This document shows positions 37,017 to 38,976 of a stretch of DNA of 38,976 nt, piece by piece. The notes below the pieces were generated by a model. It worked only from the letters and a program-made list of their open reading frames with translations. It made no database searches and was not told the DNA's origin. Position 1 is the first letter of the stretch. Every line of letters begins with the position of its first letter. Where the stretch lies: positions 1-38,976 of the forward strand of contig DAHXNG010000116.1 in NCBI GenBank assembly GCA_027366615.1, given 5' to 3'. The position numbers and the translations under genes were made by a program. This stretch comes from Nitrospirota bacterium. GTDB lineage: Bacteria > Nitrospirota > Leptospirillia > Leptospirillales > Leptospirillaceae.

Positions 37017-37049
37017 GCCGTACCCCCTGTTTTAACGTCCGGCCGAACC

Positions 37050-37424
37050 TCAGCGCTTTATCGCTGTCAGCACGGCGATCTTACTCAAAAGACTCACAAA
37101 ATCGACCGGTTTGGACTCGTACTCGTCGCATCCCGCCTCAAGCGCACGTTCCCGGTCACCGGTAATGGCGTTTGCCGTCAATGCAATAACAGGAATGTGG
37201 CGAATCGCCCCGTCGGCACGGAGTTTGGTGGTCGCATCCCACCCGTTCATCATGGGCATGCTCATGTCCATCAGAATGATGGAGGGCGCCTCCGTCTTCG
37301 CAACCGAAAGCGCTTCTTTCCCGGTAGTCGCCACTACAACCTGAAAGCCCTCACGCTCGAGCCGCCGAAGCATGATCTCGCGGGTCAGCGCATTGTCGTC
37401 GACAACAAGAATCTTCGTGGCCAT
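37050..37424 (-). CDS. Stand-alone response regulator receiver (CheY-like)
   Basis: ATG at 37424 with GGAAGGAGG upstream: MATKILVVDDNALTREIMLRRLEREGF...IILMDMSMPMMNGWDATTKLR. The longer ORF extension to 37784 is not protein-like. Confidence 0.93.
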   Translation of the reverse strand: MATKILVVDDNALTREIMLRRLEREGFQVVVATTGKEALSVAKTEAPSIILMDMSMPMMNGWDATTKLRADGAIRHIPVIALTANAITGDRERALEAGCDEYESKPVDFVSLLSKIAVLTAIKR

Positions 37425-37713
37425 GGAAACCTCCTTCCCCGGAACACGGGGAGCCGCAAGGATTGTCAGAGAACCTGCGACCCAATGGTGACATATTCTC
37501 CCATGGATTCCAAGAGAAGGCGTATAGTCCCTCCGAAGCCTTTTCCAACGCGGCGGGAGAGGCCTCGTTCTTGTACGGCGGGCCGCGCAATGGCCGGACG
37601 GCTCAGGGACTCTTCGGCACGGAGAGCGAAGAACTTGAGATTGCGGACTCCCTCTTTGTTCTCGAGATACCCCTGAGAGGAAGCGCCATATGCCGGTCTG
37701 GGCGCTCCTTCTC

Positions 37714-38880
37714 TCAAACGAACCCGGCCCTCCCCCGGGCAGATGTGACATCGGCACCTGCCTCGATACCATAGAGCTCCGCAAGCGTCAATGGACCGGA
37801 TACAATTTTTGAAAATCCGCGCGCCCTCCCCCAAGCGAGACACTCCTCCTCCGAAAGTCGTCCGATATCGATATGGGCATGAAGCCGTCCCGGACGGCGT
37901 ATCGCTTCATGAATCCGGTTGACCGGCTCGTTTGCCGTCAGCAGGAAAAGAACCCGGAGACCACGTCCAATAAAGCCATCGCTCGAGTTGAGGAGAGTCG
38001 AAAATCCAGGCGACATCTGACCGTCCACCCCTAGGAGGTCCCCGACGTCTTCGAGGACGATGAGGGTCCATCTTCGAGACGAGTCTTCCTCGTCCTCGGC
38101 GACCGAGGAGAGAAGAGAAAAGACAGACTGCTCCTCTGTCAGGAAGGTCGCGGGAGACCATACGATCGATGTTTTGCACCAGGAACGCCAGGCTGTCGCC
38201 AGCGCATGGATGAAATGACTCTTGCCCGTTCCGGGCAGTCCGGTCAGGAGAAGAAGCCTGCCAGTAAGCAACTCCGGCTTGAGTAAAACCAGCGAGTCCA
38301 TTCTCTCTCTCACTCCGCCCGGATAGTTTCCGCGGATTGCTTCCCATGAAAGAGGTTCAAGCTTTCGTTCGATCTGTTCGGGATGACCGTAGGATCCCTT
38401 GCACCAGAGCTCTATCGGGATATCCTCCCGTTCTCCCTTCCGGTTGGGGAAATCCGTCTTCGAGATCGCCTCCACTATCCTGTCTCTGCTTTCCGGGGTT
38501 CGACAAAACCAGGTGACGCTGACCGTCTTCTTTTTACCGGAACGCTCGACCTTCACGACTCTGTCTCCATTTTCCCCTCTATACACGGACTCTTCCGGAC
38601 CCCGGTTCCCGTCTTGGTCCTCCGTGTCGTCGCATGCCGAAAAGGTCAATGATTTTTGAGAGCCAACCATCTCCCCCAGAAGGCCCATTTCCTCCAGCCT
38701 CCGTTCGACATCCCGGGAAAGATTGCCAAACTGTACCCAAAGAGTATGAGGGTGAGACCTCTCGAGTAATGGAGTGAGATGGACCTCGATCCCAGCCTCA
38801 GGCGCTCCTGCCGGATCCGGGACCCAATGGGCAGGCTCAAGCCTCCTTTTCTCGCTGACAAGAAAGTCCTGTATTTGCAT
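37714..38880 (-). CDS. AAA-family ATPase with an uncharacterised N-terminal domain
   Basis: Walker A LLLTGLPGTGKSHFIHALA; Walker B TLIVLEDVGDLLG; VLFLLTANEPVNRIHEAIRRPGRLHAHIDIG. Confidence 0.85.
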   Translation of the reverse strand: MQIQDFLVSEKRRLEPAHWVPDPAGAPEAGIEVHLTPLLERSHPHTLWVQFGNLSRDVERRLEEMGLLGEMVGSQKSLTFSACDDTEDQDGNRGPEESVYRGENGDRVVKVERSGKKKTVSVTWFCRTPESRDRIVEAISKTDFPNRKGEREDIPIELWCKGSYGHPEQIERKLEPLSWEAIRGNYPGGVRERMDSLVLLKPELLTGRLLLLTGLPGTGKSHFIHALATAWRSWCKTSIVWSPATFLTEEQSVFSLLSSVAEDEEDSSRRWTLIVLEDVGDLLGVDGQMSPGFSTLLNSSDGFIGRGLRVLFLLTANEPVNRIHEAIRRPGRLHAHIDIGRLSEEECLAWGRARGFSKIVSGPLTLAELYGIEAGADVTSARGRAGFV

Positions 38881-38976
38881 ACGAATCCTTTCGCAATACC
38901 AGATCGTTAAAAACCATTTGGCAAGGAATGTCTCTTGATCAAAAAAGGGGATGCACCTTCCTATATGGAACGAGCG

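Noticed and set aside
37425-37784. N-terminal extension of the receiver ORF (37050-37784)
   Set aside because: Extension is low-complexity and the ATG at 37424 has a good SD and a perfect receiver N-terminus.
1-38976. CRISPR arrays, tRNA/rRNA genes, transposases, phage genes
   Set aside because: No regularly spaced repeats, no tRNA-like cloverleaf or rRNA signature and no transposase/integrase motif noticed by eye; covariance-model searches (tRNAscan-SE, Infernal) were not available.

Overview
The window is about 39 kb of high-GC bacterial chromosome. It carries densely packed cellular genes, with no IS element, phage module, CRISPR array or rRNA/tRNA gene that I could recognise. Gene content (Pup-type proteasome cluster with a UBact-like modifier, RuBisCO-like protein, fragmented cbb3-type oxidase-like cluster, VIT-type iron transporter) suggests a Nitrospirota iron oxidiser such as Leptospirillum; this is inference and no database search was run. 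The main systems are: (1) a complete arc-dop-ubact-prcB-prcA-pafA cluster on the minus strand (about 23.2-29.8 kb), whose 80-aa modifier ends ...RYRQRTGE and so needs no deamidation; (2) a minus-strand cluster (about 12.7-20.2 kb) with a CcoO-like monohaem cytochrome, another cytochrome c, CcoS-like and CcoG proteins, two short (about 190-aa) proteins resembling only the C-terminal part of CcoN, a membrane-anchored FGE/SUMF1-like protein and several tiny membrane ORFs, but no full-length CcoN; (3) a soluble MCP / diiron ODP-like / CheV-like operon preceded by a near-consensus sigma28 promoter, a candidate Fe(II)/O2 chemotaxis module; (4) a second signalling cluster with an AAA ATPase, a stand-alone receiver, a sensor-less MCP and a hybrid kinase; (5) a RuBisCO-like protein lacking several carboxylase catalytic residues. 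Housekeeping genes include rlmN, hisS, thrB and a dihydroorotate dehydrogenase-family gene.
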